From JAJZRJ01 sp040757055 (GTDB lineage: Bacteria; Desulfobacterota; Desulfobulbia; Desulfobulbales; Desulfurivibrionaceae), in NCBI GenBank assembly GCA_040757055.1, contig JBFLXY010000003.1:186001-250000 (forward strand): a stretch of DNA of 64,000 nucleotides. Direction: 5' to 3'. A program made the position numbers and the translations under genes. Below are positions 63,122 through 64,000 of this stretch, piece after piece. Each line of letters begins with the position of its first letter. Position 1 is the stretch's first letter. The notes beneath the pieces are model-generated. The model made no database searches. It worked only from the letters and a program-made list of their open reading frames with translations, and was not told the DNA's origin.

Positions 63122-63493
63122 TCACTGCCCCCCCAGGATGTCGCTGATGGCCTTGCCGAGCTCTTCCTTGCAGATGGGTTTGTTCAAAAAGCCGACGCCG
63201 CCGGCGCCCTGAGCCTGCTGGATATTCTCTTCGCTGCCCAGGGCGGTGAAGAAGATGACCGGGATATGGGCGGTCTTGTCGTCGGACTTGATCCGCTGGG
63301 TGGCGGAAATGCCGTCCAGGACCGGCATCTCGATGTCCATGATGATGAGGTCGGGCTGGAGGGCCACGGCCTGTTCGTAACCCTTCTGGCCGTTTTCCGC
63401 CACCACCGTCCGGTGGCCGCATTCCTGGAGGATCTGGCTGACGATGCGCCGGATCATGGCGGAATCGTCAACGATGAGAATGGTTTTTTTCAT
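63122..63493 (-). CDS. Single-domain CheY-like response regulator
   Basis: Protein of 123 residues. Acidic pocket in ILIVDDSAMIRR, phospho-acceptor Asp in LIIMDIEMPVLDG, Thr in FFTALG and Lys in FLNKPICKEEL. Start ATG 63493. It is encoded just before the HD-GYP gene and probably controls it. Confidence 0.95.
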   Translation of the reverse strand: MKKTILIVDDSAMIRRIVSQILQECGHRTVVAENGQKGYEQAVALQPDLIIMDIEMPVLDGISATQRIKSDDKTAHIPVIFFTALGSEENIQQAQGAGGVGFLNKPICKEELGKAISDILGGQ

Positions 63494-63625
63494 GGGCACA
63501 CATCGTGATAGGGCGGCGCCGGCGAAGCCCCCTGCCTCCGGCGCTGCAAGTTCCACTATACCTTCAAGGCCGATGGTTGCGCAAAAGGTATTTCAGCCGA
63601 AATGGCACACCGTGGCAGGCGGCGA

Positions 63626-64000
63626 TCACGCCAGTTTCCGGAAGTAGTGTTTCAGGTTGGCCCTGGGAGCGATGACTGGCGTGAGGCGTCCCCCGGCGGA
63701 AGACATCACCACCATCACGCCTGGACCGTGGCCGGCCAGCACGCAGTTGGAGTGAACCACGATGCCGATCACTACGCCGCCGGTCTTGTAGATGCGGCCG
63801 TAGGTGGCGTCGGCGTCGGTAATGGCGACCACGTCGCCGAGCCTCAGGTCGTCGAGTCCGTATTGTTCCACGGTGGGGGCATCGAAGAGCTGGATGTCGT
63901 AGTCGCCGCTGTGGCTGTGGGAGGCACCGATGCCGGAGCCCATGATCCGGGCGGGCACCTCGTGGGTGACCGGCACGGCCAGCCGTCCGTTTTTGAGCGG
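63626..64000 (-). CDS. DUF4438 family protein, C-terminal part
   Basis: The frame is open to the window edge; a GTG at 63976 is internal. The 125 visible residues contain LAVPVTHEVPARIMGSGIG, GDYDIQLFD and AGHGPGVMVVMSS, which I recognise as the C-terminal half of DUF4438. Function unknown. Confidence 0.85.
   Translation of the reverse strand, partial: PLKNGRLAVPVTHEVPARIMGSGIGASHSHSGDYDIQLFDAPTVEQYGLDDLRLGDVVAITDADATYGRIYKTGGVVIGIVVHSNCVLAGHGPGVMVVMSSAGGRLTPVIAPRANLKHYFRKLA

Overview
The window looks like chromosome from a GC-rich anaerobic deltaproteobacterium (Desulfobacterota, in the broad Desulfobulbales/Desulfuromonadales neighbourhood). This is inferred from gene content: triheme c7-type cytochromes, NrfD-type quinol oxidoreductases, a Tat-exported multi-cluster ferredoxin, ResB/CcsB cytochrome c maturation, a dual-CXXC small protein, a MucR-like regulator and many c-di-GMP/HD-type signalling proteins. 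No rRNA is present, so the genus is not fixed.

Layout. 1-1616: end of a membrane protein, a universal stress protein and a DUF599 protein. 1617-12908: an integrated mobile element between 50-bp direct repeats, the right one being the 3' part of an intact tRNA-Arg(CCT). It carries a tyrosine integrase, a toxin-antitoxin pair, a MOB_P-like relaxase with MobC and a recognisable oriT, a 21-bp iteron array, two tandem paralogues of unknown function, a VirB5 / small lipoprotein / VirB6 block with none of the type IV secretion ATPases or core-channel genes, a replication-initiator-like protein with four internal palindromes, and divergent HTH regulators. 12935-20053: core genes (NAD(P)HX repair, CBS proteins, PabB-PabC fusion, penicillin-binding protein 1A).

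20630-34279 is a redox region. Two paralogous NrfD membrane proteins are each followed by a MerR regulator with a conserved Cys tail, and tiny one-helix membrane proteins are interleaved. Between them lie a diguanylate cyclase, a four-PAS sigma54 activator, a Tat ferredoxin and a triheme cytochrome. A c7 cytochrome and ResB-CcsB follow. The second NrfD operon has a near-consensus sigma54 promoter, so the sigma54 activator nearby probably controls it. Together these genes look like a regulated quinone / FeS / periplasmic cytochrome electron-transfer module.

34679-64000 is mostly housekeeping: rpmB, an Rsh (RelA/SpoT) protein with a degenerate hydrolase site, proS, ispG, queA, murI, lolA, cobU-cobD, an S1-domain protein, era, an RNB exonuclease and pyrE. 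Accessory insertions are a REP-associated transposase next to an AIPR phage-resistance gene (39.2-41.8 kb), a VapBC-like pair (43.4-44.1 kb), a RelE/Phd-like pair (55.5-56.1 kb), a frameshifted isochorismatase (56.2-56.8 kb) and a small inverted-repeat element (60.7 kb). Signalling modules are a small protein/HDOD/GGDEF-like trio (46-48 kb) and a response regulator with an HD-GYP protein (61.7-63.5 kb). The right edge cuts a DUF4438 gene.
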